NCBI RefSeq assembly: GCF_024124765.2 | Contig: NZ_JAMXSR020000003.1 | Location: 62,001-126,000, forward strand | Source: Sphingomonas sp. H160509 | GTDB taxonomy: Bacteria > Pseudomonadota > Alphaproteobacteria > Sphingomonadales > Sphingomonadaceae | DNA: 64,000 nt | Direction of reading: 5' to 3' | In this document: positions 17,466 to 27,654 of the stretch, in pieces | How positions within the stretch are numbered: position 1 is the first letter of the stretch | How the letters are laid out: each line of letters opens with the position of its first letter | Notes under the pieces: model-generated | Database searches by the model: none | Told to the model about the DNA's origin: nothing | Seen by the model: only the letters and a program-made list of their open reading frames with translations | Program-made: the position numbers and the translations under genes

Positions 17466-19019
17466 TTACGCGGCTTGCGCCACCGGCTCTGCGGTTTGCG
17501 CGGACCAGTTCCAGGGCATGAGCTCGTCCCATCGCGCTGCTGGCCAATCAGCTGCGATCTTCCCAGTGACGTCGGCGATGTAGGCCTGCGGGTCGACGCC
17601 GTTGGCCTTGCAGGTCTGGATGACGGTGTAGATCGCCGCGGCGCGCTCGCCGCCCGTTTTCGAACCAGCGAACAGCCAGTTTCGCCGTCCGACGGCAACG
17701 CCGCGCAACGCGCGTGCGGCGATGTTGTTGTCGATCTCCAGGCGCCCGTCATCGAGGAAGCGACACAGTGCGAGCCATCGCTTCGTGCCATAGGCGATAG
17801 CCTTGGCCATGTCGGACTTTGGCGACAGGCGGCGCAGTGCTGCGTCCAGTGCCTCGCGCAGCGCATCGACTAGCGGCTTCGTCCGGTTCTGCCGCGCCGC
17901 CAGCCGCACGTCAGGCGGCCTGCCGCGGACCTCGGCCTCTATGCTGTACAAGGCACCGATGCGTTCAAGAATCTCGGTGGTCAGCGGCGTGGCAACCCGC
18001 TCGTGCAGGTCGAACACCTTGCGCCTGAAATGGGCCCAGCACGCGACTTCTGTGACGCCGCTTCGATAGAGCCCGTCGTAACCGGCATAGGCGTCGGCCT
18101 GGAGGAAGCCTCGAAATCCGGCGAGATGGGCTTGCGGATGTGCACCGGTACGGTCGGTCGTGAAGCGATACCATGTCGCTGGCGGAGCCGTGTTACCGGA
18201 GGCGCGGTCATCGACTGCATAGACCCATAGTCGCCCGGTCGCGGTGCGTCCGCGGCCTGGGTCGAGCACCGGAACTGGCGTGTCGTCCGCGTGGATCTTG
18301 TCGCCTTTCAGCACTTCCTCGCGGATGCGACTGACGATGGGGTCAAGCAGCGTGGCTGCATGACCGACCCAGCCCGCCAGCGTCGAGCGGTCGATGTCCA
18401 AGCCTTGGGCCGCCATCATCTCGGACTGCCGATAAAGCGGCAGGTGATGTTCGAACTTCGAGACGACGACATGGGCCAGCGTTGCGAATGTCGCCTTTCC
18501 GCGTGCGACTGCCTTCACCGGGGCAGCTGCCTGGACGATCTTCTCACACGTCCGGCAGCTGTATTTCGGTCGGACGTTCCGCACCACGCGCCAGTGCACC
18601 GGCAGGACGTCGAGCATCTCATGGGCGTCCTGCCCGAGACGGCGTAGCGCACCGCCACAGTCCGGGCATGTGCAGGCGCCGGAGGCGGGTTCGTGGACGG
18701 CCTCCGCGCGTGGCAGGTGGTCGGGCAACGCACGGACTGGTGCCGGCCGCACGGGCGTGTCTGACAAGACCGCGCCGGTCTCCGGGACTGCGCTCTCGGT
18801 TTCCAGTTCCTCAAGTGTGAGTTCGAGCTGGGCGATCTCGCGCGTCAACTTCTCGGAGGATGCGCCAAACTGCATCCGCCGCAGCCGAGCGATCTGTCCA
18901 CGCAGTGTCTCGATGAGCAGGTCGCGGGCGGCAAGTGCTGCATTGGCTCGGGCGAGCGAGGCCTCCAGCACGGCGATCCGCGCCTCGGCATCAGATGGGG
19001 CAAGAGATGCTTGCGACAC
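17466..19019 (-). CDS. tnpC: IS66 transposase TnpC
   Basis: 517 residues, complete. An N-terminal coiled coil (EARIAVLEASLARANAAL) and the helix LRRMQFGASSEKL come first. A zinc-binding pair CTCPDCGG / CRTCEK follows at about residues 115-165, then the DDE nuclease with DKIHADDTPVPVLDPG, QADAYAGYDGLY and the late Glu/Asn block RLEIDNNIAARALRGVAVGR. It is the catalytic subunit of the IS66 element. Confidence 0.95.
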   Translation of the reverse strand: MSQASLAPSDAEARIAVLEASLARANAALAARDLLIETLRGQIARLRRMQFGASSEKLTREIAQLELTLEELETESAVPETGAVLSDTPVRPAPVRALPDHLPRAEAVHEPASGACTCPDCGGALRRLGQDAHEMLDVLPVHWRVVRNVRPKYSCRTCEKIVQAAAPVKAVARGKATFATLAHVVVSKFEHHLPLYRQSEMMAAQGLDIDRSTLAGWVGHAATLLDPIVSRIREEVLKGDKIHADDTPVPVLDPGRGRTATGRLWVYAVDDRASGNTAPPATWYRFTTDRTGAHPQAHLAGFRGFLQADAYAGYDGLYRSGVTEVACWAHFRRKVFDLHERVATPLTTEILERIGALYSIEAEVRGRPPDVRLAARQNRTKPLVDALREALDAALRRLSPKSDMAKAIAYGTKRWLALCRFLDDGRLEIDNNIAARALRGVAVGRRNWLFAGSKTGGERAAAIYTVIQTCKANGVDPQAYIADVTGKIAADWPAARWDELMPWNWSAQTAEPVAQAA

Positions 19020-19080
19020 CTCATTTTCATAGCAGTTCGCGCACTCTCACACGAGCAAAAATGGCGGAAAAGCTATGTTT

Positions 19081-19428
19081 TCAGCCGGCCAATGTTGGTG
19101 CCCATGTCCGCTCTGGACGGCGCCAGTCGATGCCCTCCAGAAGCATCGACACCTGCGCCGATGTCAGCGCCACTGTGCCTGTCGCGGTCACCGGCCAGAC
19201 GAAACGCCCCCGGTCCATCCGCTTCGAAAACAGGCAGAGTCCCTGACCGTCGAACCACAGCAATTTGATCAGGTCGCCGCGCTTGCCACGGAACGCGAAC
19301 AGCGCACCGGAATATGGTTTCTCCCGGAGCACCTGCTGCACCAATACCGCCAGGCCATCGAAGCCCTTGCGCATGTCGGTGACGCCGCACGCCAGGAATA
19401 TCCGCGTCGATGTCGGCTGCGGGATCAT
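19081..19428 (-). CDS. tnpB: IS66 accessory protein TnpB
   Basis: 115 residues with the standard TnpB opening RIFLACGVTDMRKGFDGLAV and the KLLWFDGQGLCLFSKRMDRG core. IS66 needs it for transposition together with TnpA and TnpC. Its start overlaps the end of tnpA by four bases (ATGA). Confidence 0.93.
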   Translation of the reverse strand: MIPQPTSTRIFLACGVTDMRKGFDGLAVLVQQVLREKPYSGALFAFRGKRGDLIKLLWFDGQGLCLFSKRMDRGRFVWPVTATGTVALTSAQVSMLLEGIDWRRPERTWAPTLAG

Positions 19429-19898
19429 CGGGTCAGCACGCCGATCACGCGCGACAGCGCCTCGGCGTCGACCGTGCCGTCGACGGTCAGTCGCACACCC
19501 GAAGGCAGCTCGATGCCGATCTGCCCCGCGGTCCGGACGTCCGCTGGCGCCTCGACGGGCGGCGCCGGCAGCATCATGGGCGGCTCGCTGATTTGGACTT
19601 CGGCAAATGCGGTCTGAGGCCGGGCCGGCACTCCGCTCAGTGCACCCGACATCGCCTGGCGCCGCCAGGTGTAGATCGCGCCGCTGCCGACCTCGTGACG
19701 CTCGACCGCCGCCCGGACCGACCCATCCGGCCCAAACGCATCCCGCAGGATCGCCAGCTTCTCCTCGACCGTCCAGCGGCGCCGGCCCGACACCCGCCCG
19801 ACAATCTCGATACGACCACTCATACGACCGGTCGTATGACTACTCGCTACATCTGCAGCTGGTTCGATAGTCTCGTCCGACATCACGGCCCCGTTCAA
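19425..19898 (-). CDS. tnpA: IS66 accessory protein TnpA
   Basis: 157 residues. The central HTH region RRRWTVEEKLAILRDAF and GSGAIYTWRRQAM is typical of IS3-orfA/IS66-TnpA DNA-binding domains. The length is at the upper end for TnpA; the first ~25 residues may not be translated. First gene of the element. Confidence 0.9.
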   Translation of the reverse strand: MNGAVMSDETIEPAADVASSHTTGRMSGRIEIVGRVSGRRRWTVEEKLAILRDAFGPDGSVRAAVERHEVGSGAIYTWRRQAMSGALSGVPARPQTAFAEVQISEPPMMLPAPPVEAPADVRTAGQIGIELPSGVRLTVDGTVDAEALSRVIGVLTR

Positions 19899-20186
19899 AG
19901 AGCTGCCATCAACCCGTTGAACGCTCCGCCTACAAGGCGGCCCCTCAGACCGCGCTTACAATTACCGTTGATCTAGCGGTACAGATCCTGTGCTCATCTC
20001 TTGATCAAACCAGCGCTGGACGTGTCGGCACCATTCGTTTGGCGCTTCGCTGCCTATGGGCGTCGCCCCAAGCGCTGGCAGCTGATCAGGTTCTTGGAAG
20101 ACGCGACGCAGAAAAGAGATCGGCCGCAGCCAGAGCGTAACGGCATCGCTCAAAGCGCTCGTTTAACAGCTACGTCGCTCGGGTAG

Positions 20187-20441
20187 CTATTGGGACACCG
20201 CCTTTTGACGGTAGCTTGATCGGATGACGATCGCCCGAACGTTCAGTCCTGATATGGTGACATGTGCCTCACCTCTGAACTCCCGCGCTAGCTTTAGGCT
20301 CTGTAGCTCATTGATAGCCTTGGACGAAGGCGACGAGAGCATCCACCTGCAGCCATTGAACTTCGCGGCCAGCAAAGCGAGCCGAGCCTCCTCCGACAGC
20401 CTGGCAGCAAGCGCGACACTTTTGATGATGCGGGCCGTCAC
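20187..20441 (-). CDS. Small winged-helix-like protein (paralogue of 8713-9111)
   Basis: 84 residues. LSEEARLALLAAKFNGCRW and SSKAINELQSLKLA plus HVTISGLNVRA give a helix-helix-wing pattern like a minimal MarR/winged-helix domain. The GTG start at 20441 overlaps the TGA of the upstream frame (GTGA), so it is the last gene of a coupled trio with 20438-20618 and 20615-20772. Confidence 0.55.
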   Translation of the reverse strand: MTARIIKSVALAARLSEEARLALLAAKFNGCRWMLSSPSSKAINELQSLKLAREFRGEAHVTISGLNVRAIVIRSSYRQKAVSQ

Positions 20442-20618
20442 CGTTGCTTGGCGTCAATAACCATGTCGATCGCCTGAGCTATTCGGCGCCAATCCTCGAC
20501 CGCAACACCATCGCTGAGGATCGCCGGCCAGCCGCGCGATAATATAAACTGCAGTCAGGTTGTAAAGCTTAGCTAAAAACGCCCTAGCATTCATCCAGAC
20601 GTCGCGGTTGCCTATCAT
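20438..20618 (-). CDS. Small coupled protein (frameshifted), unknown
   Basis: ATG at 20618 gives MIGNRDVWMNARAFLAKLYN and LTAVYIIARLAGD. After dropping one base near 20497 it continues LSDGVAVEDWRRIAQAID then MVIDAKQR to the stop that overlaps the next start. About 60 residues. The overlap at both ends is good evidence that this is a real gene although no family is known. Confidence 0.45.
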
Positions 20619-20772
20619 ACGTCAAGGTCGCGTCGCGCAATTTTAGCAGGCAGAGCGTTGGCGATCATGTCGTTCGCTCGTCCGGTTGTTTGTTGATAGG
20701 CGCGTAGCAATTCGGCGTCTGTTATCTCTTCGGCTTCAGTGTCGGCCCGTCCATTCGTAGGGTTTATGCGCG
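20615..20772 (-). CDS. Small coupled protein, 5' end unclear
   Basis: A frame open from 20772 reads NGRADTEAEEITDAELLRAY, then QQTTGRANDMIANALPAKIA and RRDLDV, stopping in an ATGA overlap with the next gene. No start codon is present in the open stretch, so the beginning is probably in another frame. Unknown function. Confidence 0.4.
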
Positions 20773-21022
20773 ATCAACCGATTCGAGCAATCGTATCTTC
20801 AAGGAAAAGCGGGACGGCGCGCGCCTGACGCTCGTACGCCGCCCCTATCCGTTGCCCAATTCCAGGAAACCGGTGGCGGCGTGCGCCCCAAATACCAGTT
20901 ACTGCCATTAAAGCTAGCGTTGTTGAACCGTGGAAACCAAAACCACGTATGCACGAACTCATCACTTCTACAGTCCGCACAGACTTCGGAAGCCTCATTA
21001 AGTGCGAGTAGCGGCACGTCAA

Positions 21023-23007
21023 CCTAGTCGCCCGGGTAGGTCAGATACGGGTGACTACGGTTCCCCTTTATGCATTCGTTGTTAAGAGACAATAGATAGG
21101 ATACTGTTCTCTTTTGCGAGGTTCCAGGGGTTCCCAGCCGACGATCTTAATGCCGCGGCTAAGGGTCGACAATTTAGCCCGAAATCGTATATAAAAAAGC
21201 TGACTTACGCGGGCAAGCAAATAGGATCCGATTCACAACTTTTGCAACACGTTGCTAGTCTTTTCTGGCGCAGGGATCAGAAAGTATATTGCCAAGAGAA
21301 TAAAGCACAGCTCTTGGAGCCGCATAACCATGAGCCTTGACGATTTCTCCGGCATTAAGCCATACTTCACGTTCAGACATCTTCGCCTCGCTCAGTCGCT
21401 CCACGGTAATTCAGCCGCGAAGCTTAGGACCGTGTCGATGCCGTCCGCGTCCAATCCGTTTTCCTAGTCAATCTAATCGCCTTTGTTCCAAGTTGAACTG
21501 AACGCTTTAAACGGCCGACGGCATCGCTGATGTCAGGTAATTGGCTCGTTGGAGCAACGTACGCCTTCCTTTAGGGCCTGCAAGTTCGTAGATCGTTTAG
21601 GAAGTAGAATTCCTTGCAACGCCTACTAAGGCGGTATGCGCTGTTCCATGCGGTCATCAAGAACGACCGATACTCAGGCGCTCTGCACGCTCGGCGTGAG
21701 CCGCGAGCTCATCAAGTTTGGCGGCGGACGCTAAAAGCGCAGCCTTCCTATTTGGCAGCTTCGCGTCTTCCGCTGCTGCGCGGTCAGCGGCTGCACGGTT
21801 GCGTAAATCTTCGCTCAACGCACTCATAAACTCAGCCTACCAATTTCAAACTATCGCAGACGGCTATGTAGGGGCCGTGTGCGAACTGACCACCTCCCTT
21901 GCCGGCCTAGACTTCCGAATGGGGATAAGTCGAAGAACAACAGGCGCATAGAGGGCGTGCTCTGCGCTCCGAGTGACGACGCCGACCTACGCTTCACGCC
22001 AGAAACCTGTTCAACGAGAGCGGCGTTGCAATCTTCAGCGACCGCGCCGCACGGAGCTGGGCTACTCTAGAACCGAGCGCGGGCTCCTGATCAACAAGTG
22101 GCGGAAGGAAGACAAGGCGATAGCGGTTTTTCAGCAATGCACGGGAATTGCACATATCTGAAGCCAGTTCGGCGTCGGGCTGCCTACCCTACCCTACCCA
22201 ACCCGGTCCCTGACGTTCCACGGCGCGAGCCTCCCCGGCAGGCGCAACCGGTGTACGATTCCCACGCGCTCGATCCTGATGTGGAAAGGCCGAAGTGGGA
22301 AGCATGAGTGATTTGGGCGAGTCCTACAGAAGGAGTATTTGTACCTGTCTAGCGTTTAGGACGACCTTGCCTGTCGAATTATTACAATCAAAGCGTGGGC
22401 GGATGCGGTAAAATTGCCGGGATGTTCGCATGGACACCCAAGTCAGAAGCGGGCATGAACTCACCATTGGCTTGCAATTCTTATCGGGGCAATGGAGGCC
22501 CAGTGAAAAGTGCTCCGGCATTCGAATGGCAGCTGCCCTGATGCGCTAGAAGCTCGATCTGCGGGAGGTGCTCAGTTGACCTACGTCTTCCAAAGCGATG
22601 CGACTTCAAGACTTAATCTGGAGGGGACGGAGCTTTTCGACTTGCTCACGAAGTTCGGCAAGCCGTTCCTCTTTATCTCGTACGACCCACTTTTGTTGAT
22701 CATCCTGCTAACGATTAACGCTCGGTTACAAAGAATCCTCTATGTTCGGGCCATGGCTAGGTTGAATAAATTGGTCAGCCAACCCAACCTAATTCGCGCA
22801 TGTCGTTAGCCCCTTTTCGGCATCGTACACTTGGGCGGCTTCGGTCGCCTTTTTCGTGCCCTGGCTCGTCGGCGTCCAACTCACCCTCTCAATCCTATTG
22901 AGGATAAGCAGGAACGTAGATCCGGATTTTAGGTCGTTTACGATTGATTAACGGGTATGTCATAACCGGCTGTGTGACGAACCACGTCGCAGCTACTAGA
23001 GAATTTT
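21023..23007. other. Gene-poor stretch
   Basis: About 2 kb with several short frames, none with recognisable domains, signal sequence or good ribosome binding site. A GGAAC box at about 22914 with CGTT 19 bases later is close to, but too far spaced for, a sigma-EcfG promoter of the gene at 23008. Confidence 0.4.
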
Positions 23008-23259
23008 ATGTTTCTCAAATCCCTCGCGATGGCCTCGGCCGGCTTGGCCCTGATCGCTGCACCTGCTGCTGCGAGCGCTGCGCCCGCACCCTTTGCAGCG
23101 AGCCTTTCGGTATCGAAGGCAGTTCGAACAGGCACACCTACCGCTAAAAAGAGCAAAGTCGCTGACGGCGGTTTGATTATCGTTGCAGCCGCAGTAATCG
23201 CAGTCGGCGGTGCGCTTTATCTCGCGATCGACGGCGACGATAACTCGGACAGCAACTAA
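23008..23259 (+). CDS. Small exported or membrane protein
   Basis: 83 residues. A signal peptide (MFLKSLAMASAGLALIAAPA, cut near ASA-AP) is followed by a short basic segment and a hydrophobic stretch GGLIIVAAAVIAVGGALYLA, ending in an acidic tail. Such mini-proteins are common and unnamed in sphingomonads. A clear terminator hairpin follows. Confidence 0.65.
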   Translation: MFLKSLAMASAGLALIAAPAAASAAPAPFAASLSVSKAVRTGTPTAKKSKVADGGLIIVAAAVIAVGGALYLAIDGDDNSDSN

Positions 23260-23267
23260 CGTTTTTG

Positions 23268-23289
23268 GGCCAGCGTCAGCGCGCTGGCC
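23268..23289 (+). terminator. Terminator hairpin
   Basis: GGCCAGCG, loop tcagcg, CGCTGGCC directly after the stop at 23259, followed by taaaac. Confidence 0.65.
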
Positions 23290-23536
23290 TAAAACGACTC
23301 CTTTTGTCCGGCACCGCCCATGTACCCGCTGACATACCGGGAGCGACAGTTGATCGGATCGTCACCGATACGTTGAGAGCGCAGGCCGGTCAGGTATAGG
23401 CCCTGGCTGCTTGGAACGATAAAGTACGACATTCTCCTAAGCCCGCATAAGCTAACGACAATGAGCACAGTAGTATGCCCCCCCATCCCTAATTAGGAAT
23501 GCTGTGGCAATAGTCTAACGGTATAGCGAGGTGTGC

Positions 23537-23731
23537 TCATTGTGAAGCATGCGGTTTCCCGTCAGGTCTGAGTTCTAGCCCTGTCTCATCCTGCCATCGC
23601 AGCCATGTGATCGCTTGGCCTACAAGCGCGGCCGCTAGATGTTCTTGCCGATGCTCAAGCAAGAAAAGCGCTTCCATCAGCATCTTGTCGACGTCAGCGT
23701 TGTCCTGGGCCTCGCTCAAAGCGGCCTCCAT
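23537..23731 (-). CDS. Small helical protein, unknown
   Basis: 64 residues from ATG 23731 (MEAALSEAQDNADVDKMLME...). The composition (ALFLLEHRQEHLAAALVG, ITWLRWQDETG) is that of a real amphipathic helical protein. No family recognised and no good ribosome binding site seen. Confidence 0.4.
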   Translation of the reverse strand: MEAALSEAQDNADVDKMLMEALFLLEHRQEHLAAALVGQAITWLRWQDETGLELRPDGKPHASQ

Positions 23732-25278
23732 ACAACGTGGCTAATTCGAACACCCACACTAGTTCGCCACGTTTACCGGCGAGTCGCCCCTAACACGGAT
23801 CCGCGATATACAATAGATGTGTTTTCCTATCAAACCCTGCCTCTCTGTCGTTAACCATTCTACAGCTTGAAGTTCCGGATTCATTGCTTACGAGGTAATT
23901 GACGTAGAAAAAATTCCAGTTCACTTCTGCCAAATTACTGGCTTATCCTTGCCAATCTGTCGATGGCCGGTTTGGTTTTCCTCAACTTCAGACTTGCACC
24001 CGGATGTAGAACTTGACGAGCGGCGCGACCATGAAACAAGTCAGATCGCAATGCCTATAAGCATAACATTTCGTATCTTTTGTCATTACCGTCCGCCATC
24101 ACTTGCTCCTACTGAACACAGACGAGGGTCGGCGCAGCGGAACGGATTCAGCGGTAAACCGCGGTAGCCAGACCGCATGAAAGATTACACGACCAACATC
24201 ACACTCTTGGCATAGGTATTCGACCATCTCCAAGACATTTTGTTCTGCAGATGTGGCCAACATATAGCCAATCGTGACCGGCGAGTGCGAGAGTTGAGGA
24301 TGACATGGCATCTGTCTGCAACCCCATGACGGCCGATGTGATCAAGGCAATTGGTGTTGCATATCACCGACGACATCTGGAGCTAGTCGCATTCCTTTGA
24401 GCGTAGCGATCATTAATCGCGGACGCTAAACAAACCGCGTTAGATTTGCGAGCTATCGTGCGCGGTCACTAGACCGCCGCTTCGGATCAGCAATGCGGAT
24501 GGGCATGGCCTCGACAATCCATAGCGCGACAGCAATCGTTAATGATCCACCCCAAATAACGGCAACGCAAAAAACTAGAGTATTAATCATACCAGTCCCT
24601 TTAATGCGGATAAACACCGATCACATAGAACCGATCTGAGGCAATCAGATGACGAAGTCGAGATAAAAGTTGCTCGCTTTGCAATGCCTTTGTTCAAAAA
24701 CAGGACGCCCCGGCCCGGGATTAGCGGGGTTGTCGATGCTACAATGCCGACCAGTGCTACTTCTCAGAACACGAGGTTTTACACTAATGGGTAAGTTTAA
24801 GGCGGCATCTAACCGTGTCGCTTCGCCGCCCTCCCGCCTGTCGCCGTTCCGAGCGCTCAAAGACGGTTTAATACTGAACCGTGGAATGCATGATACAACG
24901 CTAGGTATGACGCACCAATCGTTTAAAAATCCCAGGTGCGCGACGATCGCAAGGTCGCGGCCGGTGATCCGGCACTCTTAAGCTAGCTGTTCAAAGCGAC
25001 CGGCATGTTCGCAGTGCTGCCCAGCCGCTTTGCGCCGGGATTCTGATTGGGCCTGTGCAGTCTGTTCGGCAAGAGCATCACTGGTCCTCGACATACCTGT
25101 TAGTGACATGGCGGTAGCAGTGCCAGCAGCAATCATCACCTTGCAACGCTGAGCTGCTCAGTGCTCCGACATACGGTACGGGCCTCAGAGTGCTCACCGA
25201 GGACACCTTCAAGATTGCTAAGCATTTCATCAGAAGGCCAGTACGGTGTTCCGTGTCGAGACCGACAAGCCAGCGGAA
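23732..25278. other. Gene-poor stretch before module B
   Basis: About 1.5 kb with short unconvincing frames. One minus-strand frame (24099-24311) carries two cysteines in LCQECDVG and may be a relic of a small protein, but nothing supports it further. Confidence 0.35.
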
Positions 25279-25314
25279 TAACGGCCCGCTAAACCGTGGG
25301 GCAAAAGCGGGCCG
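25279..25314 (+). repeat. TAACGGCCCGC hairpin, copy 4
   Basis: CGGCCCGCT / AGCGGGCCG, 9-bp stem, in front of the second copy of the small gene. It has the same place and spacing as copy 1 at 6501. Confidence 0.65.
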
Positions 25315-25325
25315 GTTGGGATCGA

Positions 25326-25500
25326 GTGCGATTCGACGGGACCAACGAGACGTTCTGTGGACGGACAAGTAACGAACTTCAAGGCCCGCGTGATGATCCC
25401 GAACCCCTGCCCGCCCTGACTGTGGAGAGCTTTACGGCGAGCAGGGACCGTCCGGTGTGAGGGCGACGCCTCAACGACTGGTCTGACGGCATATAGTTAA
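25326..25500 (+). pseudogene. Small protein of duplicated module, copy B (degenerate)
   Basis: Counterpart of 6548-6724. It starts GTG CGA TTC GAC GGG ACC AAC, then shifts frame near 25348. It continues VDGQVTNFKARVMIPNPCPP, hits a TGA, and goes on LRRAGTVRCEGDAS to a stop. The preserved codon pattern shows it was once the same gene. Confidence 0.5.
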
Positions 25501-25508
25501 GATCAGAA

Positions 25509-25550
25509 TAACGGCCCGCCTCAAGCGCCACAGCAAACGCGAGGCGGGCC
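25509..25550 (+). repeat. TAACGGCCCGC hairpin, copy 5
   Basis: CGGCCCGCCT / AGGCGGGCC stem; the loop tcaagcgccaca... resembles that of copy 3 at 6834. Confidence 0.65.
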
Positions 25551-25631
25551 AACCGGCAGCGAAGCGCTCCTTTTGCCGGCGTTATAGAGACGTACAACAT
25601 GGAATATAGCTTCAAATTGGAAGGAACAGAC

Positions 25632-25966
25632 ATGACGATTGCCTTAGGGTCAGCGTGGTTTCCGTGCGCGGGAGAAACTCGGCAAGCCTGAAGCAGCTCC
25701 CGCGACAAAACCGTACGATCTTGGGCGGGGCGAAGACGCTCGGCGCGAAGGTACTGGGCATGGTCTACAACGCGGACCGCGTGCCGTGGCGCAGCCCGCC
25801 CGTTGCGACGTATTTGAGGAAAGACGGGATGCCGGCCACATTAATCGCAGCAAGCGAAGACTTGGGCAACGTGGGGCGCCGAACCGACTATCCCAGTGCA
25901 CGACCTCGCCGACGCCAGGCGAGAACCGAGAGCACAATTGGGATAGCCCAGAAACTCATGACGTAG
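25632..25966 (+). pseudogene. Second small gene of module B (frameshifted)
   Basis: ATG after ggaaggaacagac starts MTIALGSAWF like the module A copy at 6956. After a frame change it runs RGRNSASLKQLPRQNRTILG then GAKTLGAKVLGMVYNADRVP. No family recognised. Confidence 0.35.
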
Positions 25967-26047
25967 AGGTCCATGTGGGCAACCCATCATAAACCTCAAA
26001 GCGTCATCGGCAGCAGCAGGAACCTGTGGTTCTTGTTTGACGCACTA

Positions 26048-26213
26048 GGTATTTAGTCACGGCACTTGGTGGATCGGATCGACGATGAACCTGTCCGGCT
26101 CTGACGTCCAGATCTTGGCGATGTATTCGTAAGGCGTAAGGCTACCGAGTGTCTTGAACCAACGAGCAAAATTGTAGGCTGCCATGAAGTCGGCGAGGTG
26201 AACCCGTAACTGC
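26048..26213 (-). mobile_element. IS481 fragment, copy 4
   Basis: Begins GGTATTTAGTCAC, a mutated IS481 end, and continues with the C-terminal coding part of the IS481 transposase (FMAAYNFA, TPYEYIAKIW in altered form). It is cut at the TA where the IS5 element starts at 26216. The rest of the IS481 is not found beyond that IS5, so the other side was deleted. Confidence 0.75.
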
Positions 26214-27050
26214 TAGGCCACGTGGACAAAGGGCAGCCACAGCGTAACTGATGCAAGCGCGACGAAGCCGAGATATGACTCTGCTGTCTTGTCATAACGC
26301 GTTGCGACACGGCGCCAGTTCTTGAGCTTGCTGAACAAGCGCTTGACGAGATTGCGCCAACGGTATTTCTCGCGATCATGCAGGATCGGTATGCGGCGGT
26401 TACTTTTGGTTGGAATGACCGCCTCGACATCCGCCTTGGCGAGTTCCTCGCGGATGGCGTCGGCGTCATATCCCTTATCGGCAAGCAGGGCCTCGATCCG
26501 GTCAGCCAGCATCCCGAACGAGGGTCGGAAGCCCTTCACGTCGTGGGCCTGGCCCGGCGTCAGGACGAAACATAGCGGTCGCCCCTGACCATCACAGCGG
26601 GCGTGCAGCCCTTCGACGAGCTCAGGAGAGCCTTGGTTGTGAAGCCGCCTCGCGAACGGCCGAGCCCTTCGAATTCTTGATCCCTTTTTTTAGCCCGACG
26701 GCGCAGTGGTGCGCCCGGACTACGGCGCTGTCGATCATGTCGGCGCTGACATCCCGCTCGACGACAGCGGCCAGGGTCTCCAGCATGGCTCCGAACACGC
26801 CCGTCACGACCCAGCGACGATACCGCCGGAACACACTGTTCCACTTGCCATATTCATCCGGCAAATGCCGCCATTGTGCGCCCGTCCGCGCCATCCACAC
26901 CATACCTTCGAAATAGGGCCGGTTGTCTCCCGCGGGTCGGCAGCCACGTCCTCGCCCCGACGGCAGCAGGGGCCCAATCAGAGCCCACTCATCATCCGAA
27001 ACCCCAATCCGCTCGCCCAACGCCGCCTCCAAAAGACAGCCTTGAATCAA
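26213..27050 (-). pseudogene. IS427-group transposase with a 23-bp insertion
   Basis: The first frame carries GVSDDEWALIGPLLPSGRGR and ADMIDSAVVRAHHCAVGLKK (first Asp). Then, after CTAAAAAAAGGG, a -1 frame reads EFEGLGRSRGGFTTK. There the inserted repeat encodes LLSSSKG and shifts to a third frame, which carries LLADKGYDADAIREEL (second Asp) and YRWRNLVKRLFSKLKNWRRV (Glu region). Removing 23 bases would join TTK to LHARCDGQGRP. Confidence 0.85.
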
Positions 27051-27086
27051 CCGATCAGACGCGCGTCAACCTTTGTCCACGTGGCC
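26216..27086 (-). mobile_element. IS5-family (IS427-group) insertion sequence (871 bp)
   Basis: Perfect 17-bp inverted repeats GGCCACGTGGACAAAGG at both ends with TA on each side. The transposase is spread over three frames, one change being a possible programmed slippage at A7 and one the 23-bp repeat at 26609-26631. Confidence 0.9.
26609..26631 (-). repeat. 23-bp CCTGAGC/GAAGGG repeat inserted in IS5 transposase
   Basis: On the coding strand it follows ACCAAG and precedes CTGCACGCC. It differs from the IS481 copy 2 insert at one position only (GCTCTCC versus GCTTTCC). Confidence 0.9.
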
Positions 27087-27654
27087 TAGTAATTGGACAT
27101 AGTTCCGTCGCCAAAACCGATCGGCTAAGGATTCCCGTTTTCCCGTATCGTTTAAGCTATTTTGAGAAAATAAATTTGGAAACAGAATTTGAGAAAACGG
27201 CATCCAACGCCAGTGCTTTTTAAGGCGTTGATCTGGGGATTCCTACTCGACCTTCCATTCCGATAAAGCAGACCGACAGTTTGCACGAGAGCTTCTTGCG
27301 CCGTTCTGGTGACTTGGGGCTGTTCTGCGCGCTAAATTTGAGGATGAGCGCCTTACCCCATCTTGCCCACCCCAGTGGCACGTTACCGTCAGTTGCTCGG
27401 CGTATCCCTTAAGCAATACGTTTCCGTCCGGGCGGCTTTCTCAACTTAGAGGCCGGTCGGCTGCTGCTACAAGAATACCAACATTAATCAAATAAGACTA
27501 CACTGCTTACGTATCACTTGAGGTGAATCAATAAAAAAAAAATTGCCTTTTTTATAAAGTCAATCAAGTTCTCTAAACCTGAACACTGACAATGACGGTA
27601 AGAAACGAGGAGGATCTCGAAGTGACCTGTTCAGGCATTTTTTCGTAAATTGAT
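27087..27654. other. Non-coding region upstream of the BLUF gene
   Basis: About 570 bases. AT-rich from 27480, with a long A-run (a9-10 near 27533) and a T-run, as expected for a promoter region. No repeat or operator stands out. Confidence 0.4.

Larger units (their letters stand above)
17441..19959 (-). mobile_element. IS66-family insertion sequence, complete (2519 bp)
   Basis: Ends GTAAGCGTGG and (inverted) GTAAGCGCGG are the IS66-type termini. They are flanked by a perfect 8-bp direct repeat AATTACCG at 17433-17440 and 19960-19967. It carries tnpA, tnpB and tnpC in order, all intact. The perfect duplication indicates recent arrival. Confidence 0.95.

Noticed and set aside
22914..22941. 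GGAAC...CGTT in front of the small exported protein gene considered as EcfG promoter
   Set aside because: The spacer is 19 bases, outside the usual 16-17.
23502..23600. tRNA-like stretch (TAGTCTAACGGTA D-arm look, GTTCTAGCC T-arm look)
   Set aside because: Anticodon and T stems do not pair, the anticodon loop would have eight bases and the T-loop lacks the TTCRA pattern. It overlaps the end of a plausible small gene on the other strand.
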